Below the pieces are notes generated by a model that was not told where the DNA came from, did no database searches, and worked only from the letters and a program-made list of their open reading frames with translations. The position numbers and the translations under genes are program-made. Shown here in pieces: positions 1-6,972 of a stretch of DNA of 7,589 bases. The DNA lies in contig JBGPKH010000450.1 of assembly GCA_041485845.1 (NCBI GenBank), positions 1 through 7,589 on the forward strand, given 5' to 3'. This DNA comes from OMOG01 sp041485845. Lineage in GTDB: Bacteria; Acidobacteriota; Terriglobia; Bryobacterales; Bryobacteraceae. Numbering within the stretch: the stretch's first letter is position 1; each line of letters opens with the position of its first letter.

Positions 1-22
1 GGTTGCCGCGGGCAGGAAGAAG

Positions 23-931
23 CTACTCAATGGCCGCTCCCGTTTCGCGCACGAAGACGTCTTCGAGCGTGGGCTTGTGCAGGCCCACGGATTCGACCGC
101 GCCGGGGAAGGCTTCGACCACCTCGGCGATGAAGCGGTGTCCGTTTTGGATCTCGACGCGCACCCGGCCATCCATCACCGAGGGGCGCACGCCGAAGCGC
201 TTTTCGATCCCCGCCGCCAGCGCCTGGGTGTCCGCGGATTCGAGCACCACCACGTCGCCGCCGATGCGTGAGCGCAGTTCGGCGGGCGTGCCCTCGGCGA
301 CGATCTTGCCCTGGTGCAGCAGCACCAGGCGGTCGCAGCGGCCGGCCTCTTCGAGGATGTGGGTGGTGAGCAGAATCGTCACTCCTTCGCCCTGGCGAAG
401 ATTTTCGACGTGGCGGGAGAGGTCGCGCCGCGCCGCGGGGTCGAGGCCAGTGGAGGCCTCGTCCATGAGCAACACCTGCGGGCGGTGCAGCAGCGCCTTG
501 GCGATTTCCACGCGCCGGCGCAGGCCGCCGGAGAGAGTCTCGACCAGGTCTTTGCGGCGGTCGGAGAGGCCCAGTCGCTCCATGGCGCGCTCCATGCGGT
601 CGCGCAGGATGTTTCCGCTGAGGCCGTGCAGGTGGCCCTGGGCGCGCAGGTTCTCCTCGACGGTGAGCGCCTTGTCGAGACTTTGCGTCTGGAAGACCAC
701 GCCCACGTTGCGGCGCACTGCGGCGGGATTGCGCTCGACGTCATATCCGGCGATGATGGCGTGGCCGCCGGTGGGCGCCATCATGGTGGACAGGATGCGG
801 AAGAGCGTGGACTTGCCGCCGCCGTTCGGCCCCAGCAGACCGAAGATCTCGCCTTTCTTCACGTCGAAACCGACGTTGGCAAGCGCGACGCGATCTCCGT
901 ATTTGTGAGTGAGGTTCTGAACTTTAATCAC
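23..931 (-). CDS. ABC transporter ATP-binding protein, DrrA/NatA/CcmA-like
   Basis: This 302-residue protein is the cytoplasmic ATPase of an ABC-2-type exporter. Walker A is GPNGGGKST (34-42; the usual Ala is Gly). The Q-loop Gln is Q81 (VVFQTQSLD), the signature is LSGGLRRR (starting at 133), Walker B ends MDE (D157, E158), and the H-loop His is H191 (TTHILEEA). The C-terminal region from about residue 215 is the extension found in DrrA/NatA-like ATPases and ends PTLEDVFVRETG. Translation starts at GTG (931-929), overlapping the ctaB stop as GTGA, so the two are coupled. The stop is at 25-23; a permease partner is expected immediately to the left. The substrate is unknown. Placement behind ctaB makes a role in oxidase assembly or heme/copper handling plausible but unproven. 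Confidence 0.93.
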   Translation of the reverse strand: MIKVQNLTHKYGDRVALANVGFDVKKGEIFGLLGPNGGGKSTLFRILSTMMAPTGGHAIIAGYDVERNPAAVRRNVGVVFQTQSLDKALTVEENLRAQGHLHGLSGNILRDRMERAMERLGLSDRRKDLVETLSGGLRRRVEIAKALLHRPQVLLMDEASTGLDPAARRDLSRHVENLRQGEGVTILLTTHILEEAGRCDRLVLLHQGKIVAEGTPAELRSRIGGDVVVLESADTQALAAGIEKRFGVRPSVMDGRVRVEIQNGHRFIAEVVEAFPGAVESVGLHKPTLEDVFVRETGAAIE

Positions 932-1806
932 AACCCGGGCCTATCTAAGAGCATAAGCCCATAGATGAGCGGAAGGTAAAGGACCGATGTGATGAGAACG
1001 TTGCGCGCGCGAGTGAGACTGCGCTCCAGCGCCACCCGCACACCCGAGTACAGGAACCACAGGCCCAGCAGCAAGGCGCCGATGAGGTAGATGCGCCCCG
1101 ACATGCCGAGCATGCTCGGCGCCAGGCTCACGGGAATGAGCGCCAGACCGTAGAGGACGATCTGCCGCGCGGTGGAGCGGCCGTCCGGTTCGACTACCGG
1201 CAGCATGCGGATGCCGGCGCGCGCGTAGTCGTCCCGGTACATCCACGCGATGGAATAGAAATGCGGGAATTGCCATAGAAACAGGATGGCGAAGAGGACC
1301 CACGACTCGCGGGTGAGCGTGCCGGCCGCGGCAGCGTAGCCGATCATGGGCGGCATGGCGCCGGGGAATGCGCCCACGGTGGTGGACCACCAGGTGCGCT
1401 GCTTCAGGGGAGTGTAAAGGAACAAGTAGCTGGCGAGGGTGAATGCGCCGATGAGGCCGGAGAGCAGGTTCACACCCAGCCAGAGATCCACGAAGCCAGC
1501 CACGGAAAGCGCCGTTCCGAAGGCCAGCGCTCGCGGCGGGGACAGGCGGCCCGACGGCAGCGGCCGGCCGGAAGTGCGGCGCATTTTGCGATCGGCCTGG
1601 CGCTCGGACCATTGATTCAGCGCCGCGGTGCCCGAGGCGATCAGTCCCGTTCCGAGGATGGTGTGGAGGAGGGAAATCAATGGGATGCTCTTGAGGAACT
1701 CCCACCAGCCCGCGGCGCCGCGCAGGCCGAAGAAATAGCCGATCCCCGTGCTCATGAGGATCAGCCAGGTGATTCGCGGCTTCGTGAGTTCGATGTAATC
1801 GCGCAT
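928..1806 (-). CDS. ctaB: Protoheme IX farnesyltransferase (heme O synthase)
   Basis: This enzyme attaches the farnesyl group of farnesyl diphosphate to the vinyl group of heme B, giving heme O for heme-copper oxidases (and heme A after CtaA). The 292-residue length is normal for the UbiA-superfamily CtaB/CyoE proteins. The opening LTKPRITWLILMS is characteristic. The first Asp-rich motif is N64-QWSE-RQA-D72, followed by RTSGRPLPSG; Glu68 in place of the first Asp is a common variant. The second motif is YRDDYARAGIRMLPVV, with D192 and D193. Multiple hydrophobic membrane segments cover the rest of the chain. No Shine-Dalgarno is seen before the ATG at 1806, but the start fits the family N-terminus. 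The stop TGA overlaps the GTG start of the next gene. The position suggests terminal oxidase genes further downstream, outside the window. Confidence 0.96.
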   Translation of the reverse strand: MRDYIELTKPRITWLILMSTGIGYFFGLRGAAGWWEFLKSIPLISLLHTILGTGLIASGTAALNQWSERQADRKMRRTSGRPLPSGRLSPPRALAFGTALSVAGFVDLWLGVNLLSGLIGAFTLASYLFLYTPLKQRTWWSTTVGAFPGAMPPMIGYAAAAGTLTRESWVLFAILFLWQFPHFYSIAWMYRDDYARAGIRMLPVVEPDGRSTARQIVLYGLALIPVSLAPSMLGMSGRIYLIGALLLGLWFLYSGVRVALERSLTRARNVLITSVLYLPLIYGLMLLDRPGL

Positions 1807-1818
1807 CGGGCGAAGTGT

Positions 1819-1849
1819 GTGGGCAGGACAGAGACCCGCCCTGCCCCAC
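1819..1849 (-). other. Intergenic hairpin between the copper lipoprotein gene and ctaB
   Basis: On the minus strand, gtggggcagg (1849-1840) can pair with cctgcccac (1827-1819), leaving one bulged G and a loop of about 12 bases. No U-tract follows, so it is not a typical intrinsic terminator. It occupies most of the 47-bp gap and lies about 12 bases before the ctaB ATG, which has no Shine-Dalgarno of its own. It may stabilise or partition the mRNA, or be a fragment of a dispersed palindromic repeat. Confidence 0.5.
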
Positions 1850-1853
1850 GTTA

Positions 1854-2642
1854 CTACCCCTTAAACGAAAAGTCCTGAGTCTTGCTCTCCTTGGCGCCGA
1901 CCGTGATGGTCTGGTCCGACGTGCCATACTTCTCGTGCCAGGCTTCGATCGTGTAGGTCCCAGGAGGCAGTCCCTTTATTGTAAACGTTCCGTCGCTGCC
2001 CGTGACGGCGAAGAACGGGTGCGCGACCACGCCGATGTAGGCGCGCATCCAGGGGTGGATGTTGCACTTCACGGGGATCATGACTTCCTGGCGGGCGAAG
2101 CTCTGGTTCTTGTCCGCGCTGCCCGGCGCCTGCGACTCGTTCCATTCCTGGTTGGTGGAAGGCTGGGGGTGGATGTTGTGGTTGGTCGGGTCGCTATTCT
2201 TGATGGCGATCGGCTGTCCGGCCATGACGCCGATCATGTGCGGGCTGTACATGCAACCGTTCTGGTCGAGCGAGACCGGTGTAGTTGCCACCTGCCAGTT
2301 CTGGTCCGGAAGGCCGGACTTGATCCAGACGAACGTGTACTTGAGCGTGCCGTTATCGTTGACCACCACGTCTTCGGGCTTCTGCGGCGAGGACGCGTGA
2401 GCGCGCATGCAAACCGGGTTGGCCGACATGTCGATGGCTTTGCCCGCGGGCTTGGCGCCGTCGAAGGTGACCTTTCCGGTGATGGTGGCGCCATTGGCCT
2501 CGTCGGGAACAGCGGCTGCGCCTCCGCCCGCCGCCGGGGCTGTCGGTTCGAGCTTTTTCGCTGTTTCGGGGGCGCCGCCGCCGCCGCATCCCGCGAGCGA
2601 CAATACGCAGGCCAACCCGATTCCTATCAAAATCTTCTTCAT
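1854..2642 (-). CDS. Lipoprotein with carboxypeptidase-regulatory-like fold and amicyanin-like type 1 copper site
   Basis: This 262-residue protein is a probable membrane-tethered electron carrier. The N-terminus is a lipoprotein signal with lipobox LAGC (Cys19), followed by a Gly/Ala/Pro-rich linker to about residue 50. The C-terminal part resembles a cupredoxin. HNIH at 155-158 matches the position of the first copper His in amicyanin (HNVH), and C193-x2-H196-x2-M199 (CNIHPWM) has exactly the amicyanin spacing CTPHPFM. H155, C193, H196 and M199 are thus the likely copper ligands. The end (GTFTIKGLPPGTYTIEAWHE) is a typical carboxypeptidase regulatory-like beta segment. Cys78 and Cys130 (in GCMYSPH) could form a disulfide. 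The start is fixed by a strong Shine-Dalgarno. Its place after the octaheme gene and before ctaB suggests that it carries electrons from the cytochrome b complex to a terminal oxidase. That role is inference; the copper motif is seen directly. Confidence 0.88.
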   Translation of the reverse strand: MKKILIGIGLACVLSLAGCGGGGAPETAKKLEPTAPAAGGGAAAVPDEANGATITGKVTFDGAKPAGKAIDMSANPVCMRAHASSPQKPEDVVVNDNGTLKYTFVWIKSGLPDQNWQVATTPVSLDQNGCMYSPHMIGVMAGQPIAIKNSDPTNHNIHPQPSTNQEWNESQAPGSADKNQSFARQEVMIPVKCNIHPWMRAYIGVVAHPFFAVTGSDGTFTIKGLPPGTYTIEAWHEKYGTSDQTITVGAKESKTQDFSFKG

Positions 2643-2652
2643 GCTCTGAGAG

Positions 2653-2659
2653 CCTCCTT
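2653..2659 (-). promoter_or_regulatory. Strong ribosome binding site of the copper lipoprotein gene
   Basis: Minus-strand aaggagg lies about ten bases before the ATG at 2642-2640. It is the only near-consensus Shine-Dalgarno in the window, suggesting that this lipoprotein is translated independently and at a higher rate than its neighbours. The surrounding 47-bp gap (2643-2689) shows no clear terminator. Confidence 0.75.
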
Positions 2660-2689
2660 AAGAAAACAAAACCTTTTTGGCTAAATCTC

Positions 2690-5600
2690 TTAATTCCCTG
2701 AACTCCCTGCACTCGATCGCAGGCGGTTCAATTCGTCCGGCGTGAACTGGAACATATAGCGTACCAGCAGGTCGGCGTGATCTTTCGGATATCCGCTGAA
2801 ACTGGATGGCGTGGGGCCGGCGAACACCCACCGGTTTTCTTCGTGCCGGAACAGGCCCGAAGGCATCGCGGTTCCCGGACTCATCATCGCCGGGTTCAGC
2901 ATCCAGCGCTTGGTCCAGCCCGGCTTCAAACGCTCTCTGGCGACGGTGAAATTCGGCGCCGTGGCGCGGGCATCGTGCTGGGCATCGCCGGTCATGTGGC
3001 ATTTCAGGCAGGGCGCACCCTCGCTGCTGAACAGGCTGCGAGCCATGCCGCGTTCCTGGTCGCTGAGCGGATCCAACTGCTCGGCGATGAACGGCTGCGA
3101 TTGCGAAGACAAAGCCTCGAAGAAGCGCACCAATTTCCGTAACTCGCCATCGGAGAAGCTGAAGGTGGGCATCCGCACCTTTAGATACTGGCGGACGCCA
3201 TCGCGATTCGTGTCATTTTCCGACAGTGCCGGATTGCCGAGGAAGCGCATCAGCCAATCGGGCCGGACGCGCGCGCCCTCGCCGATGAGCGTGGGCGGCT
3301 TCTGGTCCTTCCAATCCGGATCCTGGTACTTTGTCAGTGTGTCGAAGATGGTGGTCTGCGCGGTGTGCACGCGGTGGCAGCCCATGCAGTTGTACTTGCG
3401 CACTACCCACCAGCCATCGATGATGTCCTGCCGCTGGTCAGCCGGCTGATAGAAGTACTTCGGCGGAACGCTGGCATCCACCGAGCCTTCGAGGAACGTC
3501 GTTACGGCATCGATCTCGGCCTTCGAGAGGTTGAAGTTCGGCATTTTGAGCCGATCCTGCCTGGCCTTCTCCTTGCCCTGATCGTAGACCGCGGGATTCT
3601 CCAGCTTGTGCTCGAAAAAGCCCTTGTGGGTGTACCAGCCTTCCCTTTCGGCTTCGTGTCCGAGCAAAGCGAAGTCCAGGCGCTCGAGAGGCTTGGAGCC
3701 TTCCTTGGTCAACTCGGTGCCGATGCGCTGTTCCTCTTCGAGTCCGGAGATCTCGTGGCAGGCGGCGCAGCCGTAAAAACGAACCTTGGCGAGCCCGGCG
3801 TTCCTGAGGTTGGGATCGTCGAGGTAATCGGCGTTGGCGTAGCTGGCATTGGTGCCCTTGCGGGTCATGAGGTAGCTGGCGATATCGCGCGCTTCGTCCT
3901 CGGTGAGCCGCAAGCTGGGCATGGGCGTCATCTGCTGAACTTGCAGCTCGTGGCCGTCGTTGGGGCACCTGGAGTGCTCCAGGTCGAAGACGTACGGCAG
4001 GTTGTGCTTGTCGTAATCGGCTTTGGTCAGATCTTTCTTCTCGAAGGTGCAGTAAGGCGCGGTGCGCTGGCGCGGGTTGTGTACCCATCGCACCAGGTAA
4101 TCGTAGTTGGCCTTTTCGCCTTCCCGGCTGAGATTCGCGGCAAACGTACCGCCCTGCTTCTGGTTGCCCTCACCCATGGAGTGGCAGGCCATGCAGCCGC
4201 GGGTTTCAAACGCTTCCTTTCCCTTTTCGGGATCGCCGGGCTTCTGCTGCGGCAACTCTCCCTGCACGCCCGACTGCCAGATGAAGGCGCCGATGGCGCG
4301 GATCTCGTCGGCGTCGAGGCGGAAGGTGGGCATCTTGGTGCCTTCGCGCCACTTGTGCGGATCCTGGAGCCATATCGGAACCCACTCCTTGCGCAGCTTC
4401 ACGCGCACTTCCTTGAGGCTGGGTCCGATCTTCTTGACCTCGCGTACCAGCTCGTGGGAGCGCATATCGAGCTGCTCCATTTTGGCGTCGAGGCCGGTGG
4501 AGCGGACCTTCAGGTCGTTGGCCTCCGCGTTGAGCTTTTTGGCATCGGCATCGCTGGTGCGCGGGTTGTTGGCTTTCTGCTCTTTGAAGCCGGCCTCGCG
4601 CAGCCACTCGGCCTTCTGCTGCTCGAACTGGCGGATCTGCTGGTTGACGGAGGCGATCTCGTCGGCCTCGCGATCGAATCCTTCGTAACGATGGCAGCCC
4701 CGGCAGCCGCGCAGGCGGAAGATCTCGCGGCCGGCGTTGAGCGTGTCGGCCATTTCGGTGACGATCTCTTTCACGTGGCACTGCTGGCACCCGGCGTCGA
4801 TGTTCTCCTTGTGATGCATCGGCCAGAGCCAGTACTTGTTGTATCCGTGCGCCTTCTCGACACTGGAGAGCGCCGCGCCGTTGCCGCCGTGACATGGTGT
4901 GCATCCGAACTTTTCGGGATCGTGGATCTTGAGGAGCTCTTTGCTGGGATGGCTGGTGAACACCGCCTCGCCGCCCATCGCCGCCTTGGTGAGGACGACC
5001 GGTTCGCGCGCGCCGAGATGGCACGATTCGCAGCGGTCGACCAGGTCGACGTCTTTGACGTGGATCTGGCGGATGCGAATGTCGAAGTTGGCGAGCGAGT
5101 TCTCGACCGCGGCGATGGTGTCGGTGCTGGCGTCGGCGAGGCGGTCGGAGAGATACTGATCGCGCCCGGCCCGCAGCTCCGTGGCCTTCTTCATCACGTC
5201 CACTCGCTTCTGCAAGAGCGCGGCTTTCTTGTCCTTCATGTCCTGCAGAAGCTTAGCCATATCGTCGAACTTCATGGACCTGGGCTCTTCGCCGGGGCCG
5301 GGCAACTGGATCTTCTGCACCTCGTCCTTCAACTTCTGGATTTCCTGCCGCAGCGAGTCCTTGCGGCTGTCGCTGGTGGAGACCTCGATTTCATACGTCA
5401 GCGAGCCGATGTGCGCGCGAGTCACCTGAAAGGGATCGTTGAGCGCCAGGATCTTGGGAACGAGGCTCTCGTTGACTTCCTTGTCGATGGCCGAAGCCTC
5501 GGGTATGGCGGCCTTCTCGGCGGCCTGCATCTCGCGGTCGAGGCGCTGGTATTCGGGCGAGCCTTTGATCTGCCGTTCGGTGGCGGCCTGCCCGGTTTTC

Positions 5601-5782
5601 GCCGTCGCCAGATATTTGGAATAGAGTTTCTCGAAGCGCGCTTCGTAGCTCTTCCAGGGGCGGATTCCATACATCTCGTCCCACAGTCCCCACACCATGG
5701 AAATCACCAGGAGCGCGGACCAGATGAAGAGGTGTTTGCTCAGCGATGAGTGGAGTACCGGGTCTTTGTCTTGATCGCTCAT
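2690..5782 (-). CDS. Membrane-anchored octaheme cytochrome c, probable c-type subunit of the cytochrome b complex
   Basis: This 1030-residue protein is probably the electron-accepting c-type subunit, replacing cytochrome c1 or f. One N-terminal membrane segment (about residues 18-34) anchors it, with the body outside the cytoplasmic membrane. There are eight CxxCH heme c sites: C251, C294, C332, C360, C530, C672, C799 and C925. The first three are clustered in a His-rich module (251-336), probably with bis-His ligation. The last five each belong to a class-I-like domain with a downstream Met-Pro candidate sixth ligand: M484, M621, M747, M871 and M973, followed in most by a conserved helix such as DEIRAIGAFIW. 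A charged coiled-coil region (about 140-210) separates the anchor from the first heme. Another (about 376-458) is inserted between C360 and M484. Domain five has an insertion with C578 and C606. The gene starts 11 bases after the cytochrome b stop. I do not recognise a named family; a free multiheme electron carrier is the alternative. Confidence 0.9.
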   Translation of the reverse strand: MSDQDKDPVLHSSLSKHLFIWSALLVISMVWGLWDEMYGIRPWKSYEARFEKLYSKYLATAKTGQAATERQIKGSPEYQRLDREMQAAEKAAIPEASAIDKEVNESLVPKILALNDPFQVTRAHIGSLTYEIEVSTSDSRKDSLRQEIQKLKDEVQKIQLPGPGEEPRSMKFDDMAKLLQDMKDKKAALLQKRVDVMKKATELRAGRDQYLSDRLADASTDTIAAVENSLANFDIRIRQIHVKDVDLVDRCESCHLGAREPVVLTKAAMGGEAVFTSHPSKELLKIHDPEKFGCTPCHGGNGAALSSVEKAHGYNKYWLWPMHHKENIDAGCQQCHVKEIVTEMADTLNAGREIFRLRGCRGCHRYEGFDREADEIASVNQQIRQFEQQKAEWLREAGFKEQKANNPRTSDADAKKLNAEANDLKVRSTGLDAKMEQLDMRSHELVREVKKIGPSLKEVRVKLRKEWVPIWLQDPHKWREGTKMPTFRLDADEIRAIGAFIWQSGVQGELPQQKPGDPEKGKEAFETRGCMACHSMGEGNQKQGGTFAANLSREGEKANYDYLVRWVHNPRQRTAPYCTFEKKDLTKADYDKHNLPYVFDLEHSRCPNDGHELQVQQMTPMPSLRLTEDEARDIASYLMTRKGTNASYANADYLDDPNLRNAGLAKVRFYGCAACHEISGLEEEQRIGTELTKEGSKPLERLDFALLGHEAEREGWYTHKGFFEHKLENPAVYDQGKEKARQDRLKMPNFNLSKAEIDAVTTFLEGSVDASVPPKYFYQPADQRQDIIDGWWVVRKYNCMGCHRVHTAQTTIFDTLTKYQDPDWKDQKPPTLIGEGARVRPDWLMRFLGNPALSENDTNRDGVRQYLKVRMPTFSFSDGELRKLVRFFEALSSQSQPFIAEQLDPLSDQERGMARSLFSSEGAPCLKCHMTGDAQHDARATAPNFTVARERLKPGWTKRWMLNPAMMSPGTAMPSGLFRHEENRWVFAGPTPSSFSGYPKDHADLLVRYMFQFTPDELNRLRSSAGSSGN

Positions 5783-5789
5783 ATATTAG

Positions 5790-5795
5790 CCGCCT
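5790..5795 (-). promoter_or_regulatory. Ribosome binding site of the octaheme cytochrome gene, overlapping the upstream stop
   Basis: Minus-strand aggcgg lies seven bases before the ATG at 5782-5780 and shares its AG with the TAG stop (5796-5794) of the cytochrome b C-terminal gene. It supports the chosen start and suggests translational coupling of the two subunits. Confidence 0.6.
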
Positions 5796-6729
5796 AGATA
5801 TTGAACCAGGGCGTGACCCAAATGTATTTAATACGGAACATCAGCCGGATCAGAATCTTCACCGGCAGAGCCAGCATGACGATCAGGAACGTCTGCATGA
5901 CAACGTACTGGAGCACGCTCATACGCGCGTAGATCTTGCGGTTGAAGGCCGTCTTGGTGATCAGCTTGTGCATCAGGACTCCGGCCGCCGCCAGGTAAAG
6001 GCCGACCACCATAGCGCCGAAGATGATTTTGCCCACGCGGCCCGAGATTCCGAAGATGTCCGGCAGGTCGCGGTTGACCTCGAAGATCAGGCGGTTGTGG
6101 TCCCAGGTGGTGCCGGGCCAGAACCACATCCAGCCAGGGCCGCGGATGAGGGTGCCGATCACGATCATGGAGACCCACAGGACGATGAAGCCGAAGATGA
6201 AGGTCAGGATGGAGAACTTGCGCTGCTTGAGGGTATAGTAGCCGTTGCCGAGCGGGTTGGTGTCGATGTAGGGAATCACCATCAGGCCGACGATGATGAG
6301 CGACGGCATGACCACGCCGGCCATCCAGGGATCGAAGTAGACCAGCATTTCCTGGAGACCGAGGAAGTACCACGGCGCCTTCGACGGATTCATGGTGAGG
6401 GTGGGATTGGACGGCTCTTCGAGCGGCGCGTTGAGGGTGATCGACCAGACCATGAGGATCACGGTGACGATGATGGCCGCGAGAAACTCGATGCGCAGCA
6501 GGTAGGGCCAGACGTGGACTTCGCGCGTCCAGCCGGGTTTGAAGGGCTGGATTTTGCGATGGTGGGTCTTGGCCATCGCCGGATCGGATTCGAGCTGCGC
6601 GATGAGCTTGTCGTTGGCGAAGGCCTGGCGCAGGCCGTACCAGGTATAGAACGGGACTACGAAGAGCAACAGCACGATCGGCACGTTGTCCGGGGTGCTG
6701 AGGATGGTCCAGAGTTGATGTAAATCCAT
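5794..6729 (-). CDS. Cytochrome b, C-terminal (subunit IV-like) protein with extra membrane helices
   Basis: This 311-residue membrane protein carries the C-terminal half of cytochrome b, forming part of the quinol oxidation (Qo) pocket. About six membrane segments are visible, near residues 17-35, 77-97, 136-155, 173-195, 232-253 and 273-295. The second to fourth match helices E, F and G of subunit IV (PetD), which has only three helices. One N-terminal and two C-terminal segments are therefore additional. The Qo motif, PEWY in bc1 and b6f, reads A118-P119-W120-Y121 (within NPSKAPWYFLGLQE), so the conserved Glu is replaced by Pro, a variant class known from low-potential (menaquinone-type) enzymes. 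The ATG at 6729 is supported by an in-frame TGA 24 bases upstream (6753-6751). There is only a weak Shine-Dalgarno candidate (ggtgtg), perhaps because the repeat element displaced the native leader. The stop TAG overlaps the ribosome binding site of the octaheme gene, indicating tight coupling. Confidence 0.93.
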   Translation of the reverse strand: MDLHQLWTILSTPDNVPIVLLLFVVPFYTWYGLRQAFANDKLIAQLESDPAMAKTHHRKIQPFKPGWTREVHVWPYLLRIEFLAAIIVTVILMVWSITLNAPLEEPSNPTLTMNPSKAPWYFLGLQEMLVYFDPWMAGVVMPSLIIVGLMVIPYIDTNPLGNGYYTLKQRKFSILTFIFGFIVLWVSMIVIGTLIRGPGWMWFWPGTTWDHNRLIFEVNRDLPDIFGISGRVGKIIFGAMVVGLYLAAAGVLMHKLITKTAFNRKIYARMSVLQYVVMQTFLIVMLALPVKILIRLMFRIKYIWVTPWFNI

Positions 6730-6747
6730 GTCACACCGTAGGAATCG

Positions 6748-6793
6748 AATTCACCGCCGAGACGCCGAGACGCCGAGAAAAACGGGAAAAAGC
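6748..6793 (+). repeat. Left arm of the inverted repeat, with 8-bp tandem units
   Basis: The arm includes two full copies plus most of a third of the 8-mer gccgagac (6756-6777), followed by an A-rich tail. The other arm lacks this exact tandem pattern (it has gcgcagagacgcc instead), so this arm may have been altered by slippage or divergence. The arm supplies an in-frame TGA (6753-6751, minus strand) upstream of the next gene. Confidence 0.75.
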
Positions 6794-6840
6794 AAAAACA
6801 GATTTCGTACTTCGGCCGGATTTGTGCCGTACCTCAGGGT

Positions 6841-6930
6841 AGAGCGCCGAGGTGGCCGAGAGCGCCGAGGAACACCTCCTGGCAAATCGAGCCTGCGAGG
6901 CGAAGATGGTTACCTCTGCTCCCTCGGCGC
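6841..6930. repeat. Inner repeats of the element: 12-bp direct repeat plus inverted partner
   Basis: The 12-mer agagcgccgagg occurs perfectly at 6841-6852 and 6859-6870, with six bases between. Its 9-base core gcgccgagg has a perfect reverse complement, cctcggcgc, at 6922-6930. This can form an inner stem nested within the outer arms, so the spacer RNA could fold as a hairpin with a second hairpin at its tip. Confidence 0.65.
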
Positions 6931-6972
6931 GCCAACCCGCGGCTAGAGACGAACCTGAATGCGCGCAAATGC

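Noticed and set aside
1..22. A terminator or start of a permease gene at the left edge
   Set aside because: Only 22 bases follow the ATPase stop; no start codon or stem can be supported there.
3..908. Plus-strand open frame of 301 codons opposite the ABC ATPase
   Set aside because: Ser/Arg/Pro-rich low-complexity shadow; all ATPase motifs are on the minus strand.
1815..2684. Plus-strand open frame of 289 codons opposite the copper lipoprotein
   Set aside because: No domain or signal, whereas the minus strand has a lipobox, a copper motif and a strong ribosome binding site.
3365..5749. A 794-codon open frame on the plus strand, antisense to the octaheme gene
   Set aside because: The minus strand encodes eight CxxCH motifs and matching Met-Pro ligands in one frame. 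The antisense frame is Leu/Val/Gly/Ala-rich with no recognisable domain, as expected from the shadow of a GC-rich gene.
5746..6723. A 325-codon plus-strand open frame opposite the cytochrome b C-terminal gene
   Set aside because: It is rich in Asp, His and Glu with no domain, the typical complement of a membrane-protein gene. The minus-strand product has clear helices and the Qo motif.
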